From positions 1-6,566 of the forward strand of contig DASUUR010000016.1 of NCBI GenBank assembly GCA_036373975.1: a stretch of DNA of 6,566 bases. The letters are read 5' to 3'. Under the pieces are notes generated by a model, which worked only from the letters and a program-made list of their open reading frames with translations, was not told where the DNA came from and searched no databases. The stretch is from DASUUR01 sp036373975 (GTDB taxonomy: Bacteria; Patescibacteriota; Saccharimonadia; Saccharimonadales; Saccharimonadaceae). Positions 6,271 through 6,566 of the stretch are shown here, piece by piece. How positions within the stretch are numbered: position 1 is the stretch's first letter; each line of letters starts with the position of its first letter. Position numbers and translations under genes: made by a program.

Positions 6271-6566
6271 GCAGGGTTCAGAGCCATATTTCGCACCCCA
6301 GTCACACATTTGCGACAAGATTGGCCAAAGCGAGGCACCTTTTTCGGTAAGGGAATATTCAACTCGGGGCGGCACTTCAGAATAACTATGCCGTGTAATA
6401 ATTTTGCGCTCCTCTAAAAAATCTAGCCGCGCCGACAAGGTGCGTGGATTGATGCCTGCAACCTGTGTCTGCAAGGCTCCAAATCTGAGTGGTCCGTGAT
6501 TTGCGAGCTCACGCAGGAGCCGTGGCGTCCATTTATCTCCTAGAATATCCGTAGCTGCCTTGACGC
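6265..6566 (-). CDS. HxlR-family winged-helix transcriptional regulator (N-terminus outside window)
   Basis: The minus-strand frame is open from the window edge to a TGA at 6267-6265. It encodes about 100 residues beginning within VKAATDILGDKWTPRLLREL, a variant of the HxlR signature GGKWT-x-x-ILREL. The recognition-helix region (GINPRTLSARLDFLEERKIITR) and the wing hallmark PPRVEYSLTEKG follow, ending with DWGAKYGSEPCL. HxlR proteins are dimeric DNA-binding regulators, often sensing electrophiles, quinones or redox state through an N-terminal cysteine that would lie beyond this window. The visible cysteines are near the C-terminus, so the sensing mode is unknown. The in-frame TTG at 6474 is not the start because conserved family sequence continues upstream of it. 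The gene lies directly upstream of, and in the same direction as, the P2-type pump, with a candidate operator at its 3' end. A job in controlling that pump is the natural inference. Confidence 0.9.
   Translation of the reverse strand, partial: VKAATDILGDKWTPRLLRELANHGPLRFGALQTQVAGINPRTLSARLDFLEERKIITRHSYSEVPPRVEYSLTEKGASLWPILSQMCDWGAKYGSEPCL

Overview
The window is a compact bacterial segment of about 6.6 kb with five protein genes and almost no non-coding DNA. Genes overlap their neighbours at three of the four junctions (6, 8 and 4 bp if the upstream GTG start is used, otherwise a 38-bp gap at the last one). Translation uses the standard bacterial code with TGA as stop. The small gene set (a peptidase and two ion pumps), short overlaps and weak or absent Shine-Dalgarno sequences at the two pump genes fit a reduced genome. 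Candidatus Saccharibacteria or a related Patescibacteria lineage is my best guess. This is an impression from protein style and gene packing, not a demonstrated placement.

Layout from left to right. Positions 1-261 (+) hold the C-terminal end of an unrecognised, basic, partly amphipathic protein. Positions 256-1329 (-) encode a complete M20-family metallopeptidase or deacylase, convergent with the first gene and overlapping it by 6 bp. Positions 1330-1392 are a 63-bp divergent intergenic region with face-to-face promoter candidates. Positions 1393-3720 (+) encode a ten-helix P-type ATPase resembling mycobacterial CtpE. Positions 3713-6226 (-) encode a second, different P-type ATPase of the SERCA/PMR1/PacL (P2) type; it converges on the first pump and overlaps it by 8 bp. 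Positions 6265-6566 (-) hold most of an HxlR-family winged-helix regulator whose N-terminus lies outside the window.

The two pumps belong to different subfamilies and are not recent duplicates. The CtpE group has been linked to calcium uptake in mycobacteria, and the P2 group normally exports calcium (or sodium or manganese), so the pair could form a calcium-handling cassette; this is inference. The HxlR gene lies directly upstream of the P2 pump. Between them is a perfect 8-bp inverted repeat with a 9-bp spacer that encloses the candidate -35 box of the pump promoter, so local repression of the pump by the HxlR protein is plausible.

Both pump genes have an in-frame ATG exactly 6 nt after a -10-like hexamer and lack a Shine-Dalgarno sequence, which points to leaderless transcripts. 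The peptidase gene instead has a good AAAGGA ribosome binding site. I see no RNA gene, mobile element, CRISPR array or strong intrinsic terminator.
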